This document shows positions 37,431-49,207 of a stretch of 64,000 nt of DNA, one piece after another. Positions within the stretch are counted from its first letter, which is position 1, and each line of letters starts with the position of its first letter. The stretch lies in the NCBI GenBank assembly GCA_933228895.1, contig OW121856.1, positions 22,957,805-23,021,804 on the forward strand, written 5' to 3'. The notes below the pieces were generated by a model. It worked only from the letters and a program-made list of their open reading frames with translations, searched no databases and was not told where the DNA came from. The position numbers were made by a program, and so were the translations under genes. Origin of the DNA: Platycnemis pennipes (lineage: Eukaryota; Arthropoda; Insecta; Odonata; Platycnemididae).

Positions 37431-38984
37431 AAAATTTATAGCCATAGCAAAACTATTTACAATTTGGTTGAAGGTAATGTGAGAAATCATTGGTATTTTG
37501 ATGTTTCTGGTAGCAAATGTACTAACTGTAAGTATTATGGCTAAGTGCGAATTTGGAATAGTGATATTGAGGTATTTGGCGAACCAACTGCGAAACTGAA
37601 CTTGCCTGAAATTGTACTTTAAAATAAGAACGAAGCTTTGTAATTTTCCGCACAACTTTTCTGTACAGAATTAAAAACTTGCGTTTTTTCCAGTATGGAC
37701 AAATTCCACAAATTCAAAGTTCACGAACTAGCCACGAAAACTTAAAATGCGTATCCTGCGTATCCACAATGTAAAAGTAGGTGTTGTTTCAATGATTTTG
37801 AAATTGTATTCCGTGAACACTTAAATCTAATCATTCTAATAAATCTCCAACACATTTTTATTTTACGAGCACCAAAAAATGTAATTCCCCATTCTTATGT
37901 GAAGCCTTAGAGTTACAATGAAAGATACATTGCTTCAAAATCAATAACTATTTTCATCATGAACTCACCTGATAAAAAAGGCAGTTAATTTATAAACTTT
38001 AATTATTTTTTTCGAAATAAATGGTACTCTAAGATACTAAAAACCATTCTTCAAGGTGAATTATATATTATTGTGCTCCTAGAAAAGTATATGAATTGCA
38101 GTATTCTTAAAAACCACGCCATATTCTTAAATACCACTCCCAACGCAACTGATGAAATACGATATCAATTAAGATCGTATACAATGGAAGTTGCCAAAAA
38201 ATCTACTTTTGCTGACGCATACGGGAGTAACCACGATTTTGCTCTAAGCTCACCCATATGAAATGGAACTTCTTTTTAGGACACGGGAAGCTTTGAGGAG
38301 TTTGAGAATAGAGGTTTGCTACAACGGCCCACGAGCACCAATGGAGCGCATGTGTTGAGAATCTTTTCACTTCCATTTTTCTTCACCGCATCGTATCGAG
38401 TCTTGTATCGCTGACCCAATGGCCCCACACCCTACAAAACTTCCAGGACCCCCAAAAACTTTATCCTCCTTCGCCGGAAATGGGTCATCCCTAGCTATAG
38501 CGAGGATCACGTGTTGCTCCTCGAGCACACGCCACTTGCAACACTCCCCTTGAAGGTATTTCATTCGTCCTCTTTTTTTCGGAGCGAGTCTTTAAAAAAA
38601 AGAGAAGAAAACAAAGGAGTACTTTGCCACGTCCCCTCTCAAACGGAAAGATGCCCCTCCTAACTCTTCCCGTGAAATGCCTCCACCACTCCGGCGAGGG
38701 CATTTGACCCCGAGTCGTATTCTACCTCCTTGCCATCTGCACAGCTCTCTATTCTTCCATATCTCTTCGATCTGAACCCTGAATGTCCCTCCGAGAATTT
38801 CTGAAGGTGTCCTGATTTAGCAGTATTGGACGTTCCAGGAGTGGAAAGGCTGTTGGCAGTGTAAATTTGAAGAGGCACCAAAATAGAACGTTTTCAGAGG
38901 CAACAAAATGTTGAAGAGGGTGATAGATAGGAGTAATTTAAGTCAAACATAAAGGAATAAAAAAATTGAAGTCCTAGCTAGAAT
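37431..38984. other. Gene-free DNA
   Basis: A GC-richer patch at 38330-38880 gives several short - strand frames without recognisable domains. The remainder is AT-rich with no features. Confidence 0.35.
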
Positions 38985-39040
38985 CTACATTTTTTTCGTA
39001 CCACGCTACCCACCCTGAAGTTGTGTGGCAGGGGTTGGCC
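38985..39040 (+). repeat. Dispersed repeat fragment (TCTACAT...GTGTGGCAGGGG)
   Basis: A TCTACATTTTT start, a CTACCCACCCTGAAG segment and GTGTGGCAGGGG occur in the same order as in the 51.3-kb copy and the inverted 35.7-kb copy. Short, diverged and without coding content. Confidence 0.4.
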
Positions 39041-41956
39041 ATAGGAATGTATTAAAAAGGATAAAGAATCACGTTTTTAATAGAAGCCATACTATTGGCT
39101 CCAGCGGTAGCCCATTTAATTTTATCAATAACATGCCATTGCTTTGACACGTTATTCATCTTCCTAGCTCAACCTTGCTCCATGTGTTACAGCAAAGTTC
39201 ATATTCTACAATATATGCAAGGAAATGTCTGGAAAAAGGCTATATTCGTATTATGCCTATTTAGAGGTTCAATAGGATATACAAAACAGCGTGCAATCTA
39301 CATTGCCTTCCACCGGCATCAATTTATCAAATTCGTCTTTTGCTATCCTTAATTGACATAATATTTAATCACCGAAATTTTGTAATTGATTCTCTGCCTT
39401 CCTATCTACTGACTGGCTTAACATTAATCTTTAACATTAATTGGACATACTACGCTGGAAATTTTCTTATTATTTTAGCCGTTTAAATTTAGGTGGCCGT
39501 CTTAAACTCTTCAGGACCCTGATTGCCGAATTATTAATTAGCAATTTCCAAATCATTCTATTACGTTGGGCACTATTTTAATCTTATCATAACATCTTTT
39601 TATGGGCCTACCTGCTATCTTTTTTTGCACTATCCTCTCCCTCTTTCAGACCATATTCTTTGTCTTGAAATGGACAGGAATATAAATATATAGCGAAGAG
39701 AAATTTGATCTGTTTAGGTGAAAGTAAGAGTATGCATGGATAAAAAGCATGGCAATTTAGAAACCAATTCTTATTGGAGGAATACTTCAATGGTAACGCA
39801 TGTACGTTGGTTTTTATGAGAGTCGAGAGCTTTAATATCATCCTGATCAAATGGGAGCCGCATTTCAGAATACATCTGGCTTGATTGACATAGTCACTGT
39901 CTGACCTATTCATAGCTCGGATATAAATCGGAATATAATCTCTTTTACTCTACGGAGTAAAAACCTGTTGATATTGTAAATCTTAACTACACGCAAGCTT
40001 TCACATTTTTTACGCATGTCTTTTTGCTTGTCTGTAATTCCTCTATTGGAGCGTTTTATTCGTCATCATCCCAGTCACCACAGATTGATTTAAAACAGGC
40101 ATTCAATCAATTCTCCCATCGTGTAACCTCGTAAAATTAACGTAATTCTTCTAATTTACATCCTGCTTGCTCCACATATCTTTTGCAATTCACATTTGCC
40201 ATAATGTCCGTTCCTTTATTGCCTTGTCTACTGTCTTCATTCGTTCTATTGCATCGGCATCCAATCTCGGGAATTGATGGAATGGATAGTACGCAAAGGA
40301 ATTTTAATAATTAACAGCGCTTGAAAATTTAAAAAGAGTTATACTAACTTGCAGTGCATAGTTGATGGGTAAAAAATAAGATTTCAGTGGCTACAACTCG
40401 GATATAAAGAAAACACATTCACCATGATTTTCTCTGAGTAGCAGAGTTAAAATCCTTACAGTTGGAAACTCCTATTAAAGAAAAATATTCACCCTAGTCG
40501 TCAGAGCTAACCATTCCTGCAGGGCACGTTGTAATTTAGCAGTGTTGACTGCTACACGCTGCAAATGTGTTCGCTCCCGGAACCCCAAAACCGCGACGTG
40601 GTAATTTTGGCTTTCGCTGTGCGCGGACTGGTCGTTTGTCCTCCTCCCTTCCCCCTCATCACAACCCGTGCCATCCCTGGCCGTCGGAGGCGGTTGGAGG
40701 CCTCTGGGCAGGACCGTGGAAGGCAGGACAGCGGGAGCCGCAGATTGAGTTTTCCATTATGGGAGGACATTGGGGTCTCCTTTTGGTCCTCGCGCCGAAA
40801 GATGACTCGGCCACCCGGGCCTCTCTTGGTCCGGCCCCAATTTTCCTGCTCCAATACATTCACTGGTTTGAATTTCTTCCACTTGTCCGCACTTATCCTC
40901 TCTGATTGTGCATGATCTCGCATCACTTCCCTCATCTCCACCTCTCATCATACTTTCATCTTGATGCCTTGCTGTCATTGGATACGCCTTTTTATTTGCT
41001 GCTATGGGCCTTATTAAATAATTTCGATTTAGTTAAGAATAAGTAATAAATTTATGCTGGCTCTATCTTCATCGTATTCATTTTTCTATCTATTTTAAAC
41101 CCATAAACCCAGAATTTATAACATGATAATTTAAGGTTTGAATGTTTATTAATGTTGAGTCATTAATACTGCTGCTAATTCTTCTTGGCTTGCCCGGCTG
41201 TTTATTGATATTTAATTCCTTCCATAACTATCCGCAGTTGCTACAATTACTACATATTTTCTTGGATCTTATTATGATTACCTTTCATCCTATAGAGGAA
41301 ACTCATTAAGTTGAAAAAATGAAATTTAACAGTTTAACATATACGTTATCGTTCAGTGTGAAATTTCCAAATATAATATAAAGGGACCATTCTCATACAT
41401 AATCCTCTCGAGACGGCCGATTTTGTTCCTATACATATCTTCTGATCTGAGTATCAAGAGACTCTTCCTTCCCCTCTGTACGGACCATTTTCATAAGGCA
41501 TCCGTCAAGAAAGTTCTGACAGGTACACATCACCCAGAGCTACTACCTTTTGCGACCCAAACCAGCGGGGTCCCGGCCATTAGCTTGGGATACGGGACAG
41601 GTTATGAGGAGCCTTCGCAACTCACCCAGGGGCATAAGTTCTCGGTCAACTCATTGTTTATTTATTGTTTTACTACATGTTCATTTGTTGCTTTCTCTCA
41701 AAATTTAGATTTTGAAACGAATCCCTCCTTTTTTAATTGGGCATTTACAAGTTTTAAACGAAACTCTACCATCGGTATTAACGGATTTATTGGATAAACC
41801 CTTTTCATTGCAAAAATATATTACCTATATTAATCTTGAAGCCAAGATATCCATTATTATTGGAGGTAGAATTTCGCTTAAAAATTGTATATGCTCAACA
41901 AAACAGAAGGAATTCAATTCAGATTATATATTTTTTCAGAAATTTGCAAACGGCGT
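39041..41956. other. Gene-free DNA with a GC-rich patch at about 40560-40920
   Basis: The GC-rich patch yields overlapping frames of about 110-130 residues on both strands (40552-40941 - and 40565-40915 +), rich in Arg, Pro and Gly. None has a known domain. A second, weaker patch at 41480-41640 is likewise unassigned. The rest is AT-rich. Confidence 0.35.
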
Positions 41957-42089
41957 TTAACCCGTCAGCGCCCAAAGTTTTTTTTAAATCAAACATCGTT
42001 TATTTTTCTAAAATATGATACTAATGAGCAATGAAGAATGCTCCTAAAATTTTTCTCCGTAATATTACATAGAACCAGAGCTACATGCC

Positions 42090-42121
42090 GGTGCCATATG
42101 GCACCGCTGGGCGTTGGCGGG
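42090..42121 (+). repeat. piggyBac left subterminal repeat
   Basis: Palindrome GGTGCCATATGGCACC (42090-42105) is followed by TGGGCGTTGGCGGG (42108-42121), which is the terminal motif in opposite orientation to the left end. In this family internal repeats near the ends are transposase binding sites. Confidence 0.8.
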
Positions 42122-42205
42122 GTCTTTTCGGTCCTAAAGGTATTTTGGGAAGAATCAAGCGTCGTCAACTATGACAAAACCTCTATTTAATTTAATTATT
42201 GCATA

Positions 42206-44175
42206 TTAGCTTTTGAATGGTAAGGAGCGAAACATTGTACATAAAGACCCAACATCACATTTCTTACACTCGGTTCTTGTTTGAGATATACAATAATCCC
42301 CAGCACATTTTCTCCTACTCCCCTTTTTGGTGGGAATAACGAGGTGGTTTATGCCATCGTATCGTAGTACATTTGCTGCAAGGCGTCCGGCAATTTTCCC
42401 TAGTTAAGTACGGAACTGCAAGTTCCGTACTTAACTAGGTTTACTTGAACAATAAGCCTCCTTACCTCTAGCTGTGATACATCCACTCCTGATTTACGCA
42501 TTATAATCCAAGTGTTGTGTACACACGCATCTAACAGCCACGTAAAATTTGGCCACCACCGTTTCTTACGGCTCACACCCTCGCTGTAGTGATTTACTCT
42601 TCGGCCCATGAGGTCGGTACCACCCATGTTCTCATTGTACACCTCAAATAGTTTTGGTCGCGTCACAGAAATTTTCTTTTTGGCTCCACTCGAGTACCTT
42701 GCTACGCTTGGCACAGGATGTACACCATAGCGTGTTAATGCACCCATTACAACCCCATTGTCTAGCCATTGAACAAGGATTATAGATGTTTCCTTATCAG
42801 AGCTGTACTCGTAACTTCCCCGTGGCTCCTTTTGAATATTTAATTTCGGGGTGAGGATATTTTCTTTCGGCAATCGATTCCTTCGGAGTGTACCAGTGCC
42901 ACTATAAGCCCCTACTCTTCAGCTCCATCAGGAGGTGCATTCTTTGATAAAAAGAAAAAAACAGAAGATTATTTCCTTTCCCTCGTGGTAACCAGATAGT
43001 GACATAATTTTATAAGAATTACAAATTCACTGCCTACCTGTGAAAAGGTTGTCAAAAAAATATAAACGGCAGGTGCCGTGCATCCTCTCTGATATTGTCC
43101 AACATTGATAACATCAGAGCTGTTGATTTTCCTCACCACTTTCGTATACTTCATTTCCATTATATGCCTTTTTCCCTGGTATGTCTCGAAGTCGAGGTAT
43201 CCAGCTGCACTGTTCAAGCACCACACCTTGTAGCCGAACCTAATAGGTTTGCCTCTTATGACTTGCTTACATCCATGGGATCCGTAATATGCCACCATAC
43301 TCTCGTCATAGGCCATATTTTGCTCAGGTCTAAATTTTTTCCTAGTTCGTTCCTGCAATAAGTTCATCAGAGGTCTCAACTTCCAATATTTGTCGGTGTG
43401 ATCAGGAGCATTGTTGTCCGCACAATGTAGAAAGCGTTCAATTTCCAGGAAACGGTTCCTTCGCATCGCATTGCACACAAAATTGTTCCGGACATCTCCA
43501 GCATCCTCCCAGTAATTGCGCTTGTCTAGGGTCTCATTAAATCCGGAGAGAATTAAAATTCCCAAGAACAAATTCATCTCTTCGAAAGAAATATTAGGTG
43601 AAGGGCAATTACAGAACAGAGCATAATTATTGCTCTCAGAAACTAAGATGTTTACCACTTGTTCATCAAAAAATAGTTCAAAAGTATTCACAGCATTTAT
43701 ATTCCGAAGGTCTGCATAGTCCGCGCTAGGGAAGAAAGACGCTGCACCATTGATATCTTGGTTTTTTTGCCGTATAAATTTAGAAATTTCATTATTTTTC
43801 TTCAAACGACAGTTAGATGCATCTCCATCCATTTTCTTTTTCTGTTTTTTAAGATCCTGAGCTTGATTCCTTTTCAAATTGCGCGACGTTCCGGCGACAG
43901 GTTCACTAGAATCAACCTGGATTGTTGAGAAATTATGTCCACTTTTCTCATCAAATTCTTCGTCTTCATTTTCTCGTGCTTTTAAAAACAGTATATCTGC
44001 TTTTCCTCGGAGCTGACGATCAGATAAGTTGTCAGCCAAGCCACCGACTTCATCACCTGAATCCTCGTCAGTCAAAACGGTGCTCTCTGGTGGCTCGACA
44101 AATATTTAGTGGACGTTTTCAACTTCGTCTTCCTCTAGGAGGCCTAAAACCTCTTGAAGAGTTAAATTCTTAAGT
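42206..44175 (-). pseudogene. piggyBac transposase (DDE_Tnp_1_7 type), disrupted
   Basis: The gene reads from about 44175 down to TAA at 42206-42208. An acidic N terminus (TLQEVLGLLEEDE, then SGDEVGG) is interrupted by TAA at 44106-44108. The catalytic domain keeps the first Asp in AYDESM (residue 257 counted from 44075) and [10 protein letters not shown]. The second Asp, in the DN-x-F-T motif, sits just after a run of seven T on the coding strand (about 43058-43064) where the frame slips by one base. A 96-bp block with GT...AG ends (42942-43037) separates it from the next homologous part. The third Asp is in NENMGGTD (42873-42400 frame). A 19-bp inverted duplication and stop at 42399-42439 separate this from the C-terminal Cys-rich finger (C-x4-C-x7-C-x2-C-x5-C, about 42230-42310). 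Confidence 0.88.
42399..42439. repeat. Perfect 19-bp inverted duplication inside the transposase
   Basis: CCTAGTTAAGTACGGAACT (42399-42417), a 3-nt spacer GCA, then the exact complement (42421-42439). The right arm is in frame with family-like transposase sequence (VNLVKYGT). The left arm reads its inverse and creates the stop that ends that frame, so a local fold-back duplication probably broke the gene. Confidence 0.8.
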
Positions 44176-44706
44176 GAACAAAATATAATTAAGATTTTGG
44201 GGAAAGTAACGTGGCATCAGTAATTAAAGCATTTTAGAATAATACTTTTAACACTTCATTCGCATATTTTCTCATGCAAACGTAATGTATCGTTCTACAC
44301 ATGAATGAAACAGATTATCAGTACAGTTTGACAAATGAAAATGGGGCTAAGTGTAAGAAAGAAAGAAGACTTAGGTTGGTGTCGATTTATTTCGAAAGGT
44401 AATAATTCACGAATCATAAACTTGAAATTAACCCACAGCATTATCAATCCACCAACAAATCCCACGAGGTAAAACCCAGAAGCCTTGGAAACATCTGCAA
44501 ATCAACGCTGCGGGAGACTACGAGTCAATATTTTTATTGATTAAATATTATTTATTAATATTAATATAAAAATAACCTTCCAAATTAATTTATATACATT
44601 TTTAAAACGTTCAAAACCTATTTCTGTTAAGAATATTGCTTTATGATGAAATTTAGAACTGAAAATCGCAACCGTAAGCAAAATACGACCACAAGGTGAA
44701 TTGCTA

Positions 44707-44737
44707 CGGGTAACGCCCAGCGGTGCCAAACGGCACC
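44707..44737 (-). repeat. piggyBac right internal repeat
   Basis: CGGGTAACGCCCA (44707-44719) is followed by palindrome GGTGCCAAACGGCACC (44722-44737), the inverse arrangement of the left subterminal repeat. It lies about 380 bp inside the right end and matches the left copy closely, as expected of paired transposase-binding repeats. Confidence 0.75.
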
Positions 44738-45118
44738 GCTGATGCTTGACTTCACATACCTCAACATTGAATCACCGGATAGTGCTAATTCGTTTATAAA
44801 TATTAGTTTGTACTTTACAATGTACGAAAAAATCCCGGTATAATTTTTAAACTAATAATTATAGACACAAAAAGCACTTACTTTGACCGAGTACCCATAA
44901 CTCATGGATCCGGAAAAAAGCCTTTTTCTGTGAAACAGACAGGACGATCCGATATGGTGAGAAACACAATTCACAATGACTGAATAAGAGAATAAACCTT
45001 CTGCTAAGTATACGCAGCGAAATATACGCTATGAATTGCATATTAGTTACATTATAGGAGTTTAGGCTCGGCGCTGCACTGCGGTGCCGTATGGCACCCG
45101 TGGGCGTTGACGGGTTAA

Positions 45119-45204
45119 CAATGCAACTAAATAAACAATCATGACCACGGACCCTTGCTACAAAGAGGGGGATCTAATGTGGCGTAGGGTCGAGGGAACT
45201 GGTT
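45119..45204. other. Spacer between piggyBac and the long-inverted-repeat element
   Basis: Only 86 bp separate the piggyBac TTAA from the CACAGTG terminus of the next element. The spacer is moderately GC-rich and has no recognisable content. Confidence 0.5.
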
Positions 45205-45951
45205 CACAGTGGGCTGAAATCGAAAATACCTGGCCAAAATACAAGTGACATTTTCAAGCCAAAAAGCTGAAACTTTGCAAAAATATTCTCAAAAGACCTC
45301 TGCATCCGATAATTTAAGGCATATTCCTAGTTCTCAACAATTACCAATTTGCATGTGGTAAAAAATGCACAAATTTGGCAAAAATGGTCTACACTCAATT
45401 TTCTCACGAAATCCTCAAAATCAAGCCCTTGTGGAACCTTTATGGGTGATTAATTGGAATAAAAGGTGATAAAATTAAATAAAACCGTTTCTTATCTTTG
45501 TTTAAGGCAGTCTACTTACATTTTTCTATTTATTTACCGAAGATATTAACCAAAATGGCGTACCCTCATTTTTGGTCATTTTTTAACATATGTAGAGAAA
45601 AAATATATTGCATCACCGAGCATAACGAAGTAACTTATATGGGGAAACTCTACAAAGCTTCCGTAGGCGAATCCGATTAGTTATACTGTGACCGTATGAG
45701 ACGCCGAATTTCACATTAGTTTTTCGATCGCGCGGTCGAGTGTGGTCCAACCCTAATGCAACTGGGCGGCAAGTGTGTGGAATACATTGTAGCCGCATCT
45801 ACTCCACTATAGAGATTTTCGAGATACAAAAATTGACAAGAGCCTCCATTTATTACATTTTGAAGAATTCGCGGAAAAAATTACGCATTTTATCGCGTGG
45901 AGTAAAGGTCTAGAAGGTACTGAAAGACTGCTTTCTTCGGGTTCACCGCGG
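45205..45951 (+). repeat. Left long inverted repeat
   Basis: This arm of about 747 bp pairs with 48459-49207. Similarity ends where the left arm enters a CACCGCGGAGCAGGG segment and the right arm (complement) reads CACCACGGGCG. It contains no convincing coding frame; the 60-codon frame at 45498-45680 has no counterpart kept open in the other arm. Confidence 0.85.
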
Positions 45952-48458
45952 AGCAGGGAGCTGATGAACAAGAATTCATCCGACATCGATTCTCAGTGCC
46001 ACATTTGCTTAAACTGAGATTGGCCTGAGATTTCGTCAAAGCCATATTTACAAATTAGTGTGCAATTTATATTATGCAAGGTTGTTGAATCTCTTGAAAT
46101 GAATTCCAAGTTACGTGATCCTGAATGATCAGGTAGACTTTGAAATTTAACTTCACATGATTCCTCTTAAATAGTAACTTCACCTGGATAAGTAGCACTT
46201 TAACCATCTGTATTTTTTCGTAATTAGGATATAATTTATGGCCATGACATTCTGCTACTTTTTGAAGACCTATGTATATACTGGTTGAGGCAATATCACC
46301 CTAAAGATGCGACCTTAAAAGCCGCGAATGCTTGGTCTACAAGGCTCCACACGGTACTGCTCCCGACAATGACGCATGCGTACTTATGTACTAACTCTTC
46401 TAGAGTTACATGGAAATAATTAGCAATAGGACATTCCTCTGACATAGTTATTGGCATCATGTCAGTTTTCTTCCACTTTGACAGTACTCTTCTCAACCTA
46501 ATTGGTGTGGTCCTGGTTCTTCTTTGAGGAGCTTGGAGGCTGCTTCATCCTCCTCTTATTGTAAACACGTAGAGGCCGTGAATGAAAAAGCTGCCGTAGA
46601 GTGAGAAGATCTCAGACTTTCTGTTTTCTTTCCCTTTGATCTTTTGCTGCTAGTGCGAAAACATTTCTCCGGGCTCCCAGAAGTGCCTAATAAGTGTTGA
46701 AATGCAAGCATAAATTTCATTTTAAATAATCATTCAAAGTACAAGGTTATTTTTTAATAATCTGAAATCGCTCGGATATACTTACGGTGGCGTTGAAGAA
46801 CCTGGAAAATTTTGCATCAAATTTTTTGGAAAAACAGCATTTACCTTTTGCCATTCGCCATAGCGCATCAAACATCTCTTGCATATCCAATATGAAAGAA
46901 CCTCTTAATGTTATCACTAAAAACCTTTAAAACTGCAAATGCAACCTTTCGGCGAGATAATTTAACAAGTACTTTGTCTTCGTGCGAGAGGACGCATTTT
47001 CCATCCCATTAGTATTTTCTACAACTGTAAACGTGTGATTACAGGAGAATTATTTTTTTAATAATTAACACCATCAATCCCTAACAGATAGCCGAAACTA
47101 TTAGCTTAAAGAGGAAATAGGCGAGTACAATTTTATGCTCACTCCAAAAGAAAAGAATATTTGAAAAAGTGAATTGAGGATTCTGCAATAATATTGATAT
47201 TTTGCTATTCGAAGCAATTAAATACAATAAATAACTCCATAAACGTTATAAAAATGAACCAATTAAAGGATAGGCAATAGCTTAATTATCTAAATAATTT
47301 TATTACTGCGTATCACAATTTTTCTATTTATTTGTAATTATATTTTCCCTTTTCCCTTATTTTACCTTGTCTCATTCTCTACTTCTTCCACTAGCATTTT
47401 TATTGTTTTCAATTTGGTAATCATGAATGAAATTGTAACTATCGTTAGATCTATGCTAATATACGCTTTCATGCAGAATGTGCTTACATATATTGATTTG
47501 GGGACGATTGAGGGCGAAATGTATTGCTTTAAGCATGAAATTTCTTATTAAGGCCAAAATCCCTGATAAAATCATTGCCCTGCATTACATTTTCTCGATC
47601 ATTAGGAATGAGAGGAGTATTAGAGAGCACAGAGATACACATGTAACGTCTTTGGCCAGGTCGATAACGTCCCATGCTTAAGTCTCGATTCGAATTCCAA
47701 CTTGGCTGCTAGTGCCGATATTGTCATAAAAATAGTGATAACTAGATGGTTCGATTTTGACATTTCTCCCTCCACGTTAAGAGTTCTTAAATTGCTACGT
47801 TATAACCAGATAGGTGGCTGTAATTTAGTCAATAGTATGCGCAAATGGAAATTTTTCTTAAATATATTGACTCATTCTAACTGCACCATCACGTGCATGA
47901 AACATTAATTATTTTTGGGAAAGAAACAAATGCGCAAACGATTAATAAAATTTATGCCACGGAGCCGATGTGTTTATGAAAATATATAATCATATGATCT
48001 ATTAGCAGTTCTAATAGAATACACAAAGCTTGAAAAAGCGAGAAATCTGGAAGTGGTTGGCAAAGTATCCACACCACAAAGGCTTTTAGAGATAATTTCG
48101 AGAGATCCAATACAGACACCAACACGAGTAAAATCCAAGCTAAAGTTTCAAAAAGTTTATGATTTACACCACTGCAAAAATGGAATAGAACGCTCTAGTG
48201 CATTTCTTTGGAGACTAGAAAACGTTCTCTCAAAAATTTACACAAATAACTGCGTAAAGAGCTCCTTGGTGCCATAAAACGACCCTTCGCATTACACCAA
48301 ACCACAGTGCAGGAGGTGGGGGAATTGCACCCATGCGACACCATCTGTGGGTTAGTGGCCTCGAAGAGACAATAATCCTGTGTGATACGCATGCCGTCTC
48401 CTTTAAAAGTGTACGTATTCGTCAGTAGGCGATGTCAGGATGGTAAGTGGAGAAACGC
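45952..48458. other. Unassigned interior of the long-inverted-repeat element
   Basis: No long frame survives. On the - strand a frame at 46496-46296 (66 codons) and a segment ending in a donor-like CCACC|GTAAGT near 46785-46795 may be exon debris. On the + strand a 74-codon frame (48053-48277), followed by GGATG|GTAAGT near 48440, is similar debris. A - strand stretch near 48300-48390 (PTSCTVVWCNAKGRFMAP) has the flavour of a DDE-type transposase strand, but it is too short to assign. Confidence 0.35.
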
Positions 48459-49207
48459 CCGTGGTGCACCAGAAAAAAGCAGTCTTTCAGTACCTTCTAG
48501 ACCTTTGCTAATTGCAATAAAATGCGTAAATTTTTCCGCGAATTCTTCAAAATGTAATAAATGGAGGCTCTTGTCAATTTTTGTATCTCGAAAATCTCCA
48601 TAGTGTAGTGGATGCGGCTATAATCCATTCCACATACTTACCGCCCAGTTTGCAGAAGGGTTGGACCAGACTCGACCGCGCGATCGAAAAACTAATGTGA
48701 AATTAGGCGTTTCATACGGTCGCAGCATAACTAATCGGATTCTTACTATGGAAGCTTTGTAGAGTTTCCCCATATAAGTTACCCCGTAATGCTCGGTGAT
48801 GCAATTTACTTTTTCTCTATATATTTTTAAAAAATGACCAAAAATGAGGTTCCGCCATTTTGGTTAATATCTTTGGTAAATAATTAGAAAAATGTAAGTA
48901 GACTACCTTTAAACAAAGTTAAGAAACGGTTTTATTTAATTTTATCATCTTTTATTCCAATTAATCACCCACAAAGATTCCACAAGGGCTTGATTTTGAG
49001 GATTTCGTGAGAAAATTGAGTGTAGACCATTTTTGCCAAATTTGGGCATTTTTTACCACATGCAAATTGGTAATTGTGGAGAATTAGGAATATGCCTTAA
49101 TTATCGGATGCAGAGGTCTTTTGAGAATATTTTTGCAAAGTTTCAGCTTTCTGGTTTTAAAATATCACTCGTATTTTGGCCAGGTATTTTGATTTCAGGC
49201 CAATGTG
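48459..49207 (-). repeat. Right long inverted repeat
   Basis: Inverted copy of 45205-45951. Differences are mainly single substitutions and one-base indels spread along the arm, indicating an old insertion or weak homogenisation. It ends at CAATGTG (49201-49207). Confidence 0.85.

Larger units (their letters stand above)
41957..45118 (-). mobile_element. Complete but decayed piggyBac element
   Basis: The element proper (41961-45114, 3,154 bp) is flanked by the TTAA target duplication (41957-41960 and 45115-45118). The terminal inverted repeats are CCCGTCAGCGCCCA at left and TGGGCGTTGACGGG at right, one mismatch. The TGGGCGTTRNCGGG-like motif recurs inverted inside each end, at 42108-42121 and 44707-44719. 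A 16-bp palindrome GGTGCC-N4-GGCACC occurs at 42090-42105, 44722-44737 and 45083-45098. The transposase lies on the - strand and is multiply broken, so the copy is inactive. Confidence 0.93.
45205..49207. mobile_element. 4.0-kb element with inverted repeats of about 750 bp and CACAGTG ends
   Basis: The left arm (45205 to about 45951) and right arm (about 48459 to 49207) are inverted copies, roughly nine in ten bases identical by eye over the compared stretches, including GGTCTAGAAGGTACTGAAAG and CGACCGCGCGATCG words. The outermost bases are CACAGTGGG at left and, on the complement, CACATTGGC at right. CAC-A-x-TG termini are typical of Transib (the RAG1 relatives) and of Chapaev elements. The five bases outside are TGGTT at left and CGGCT at right, which differ only by two C/T transitions, so they could be a decayed 5-bp duplication as in Transib. 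The 2.5-kb interior has no recognisable intact transposase. Superfamily assignment is tentative. Confidence 0.65.

Noticed and set aside
40552..40941. Overlapping frames of 110-130 codons on both strands in a GC-rich patch
   Set aside because: No motif, splice boundary or family resemblance supports any of the frames.
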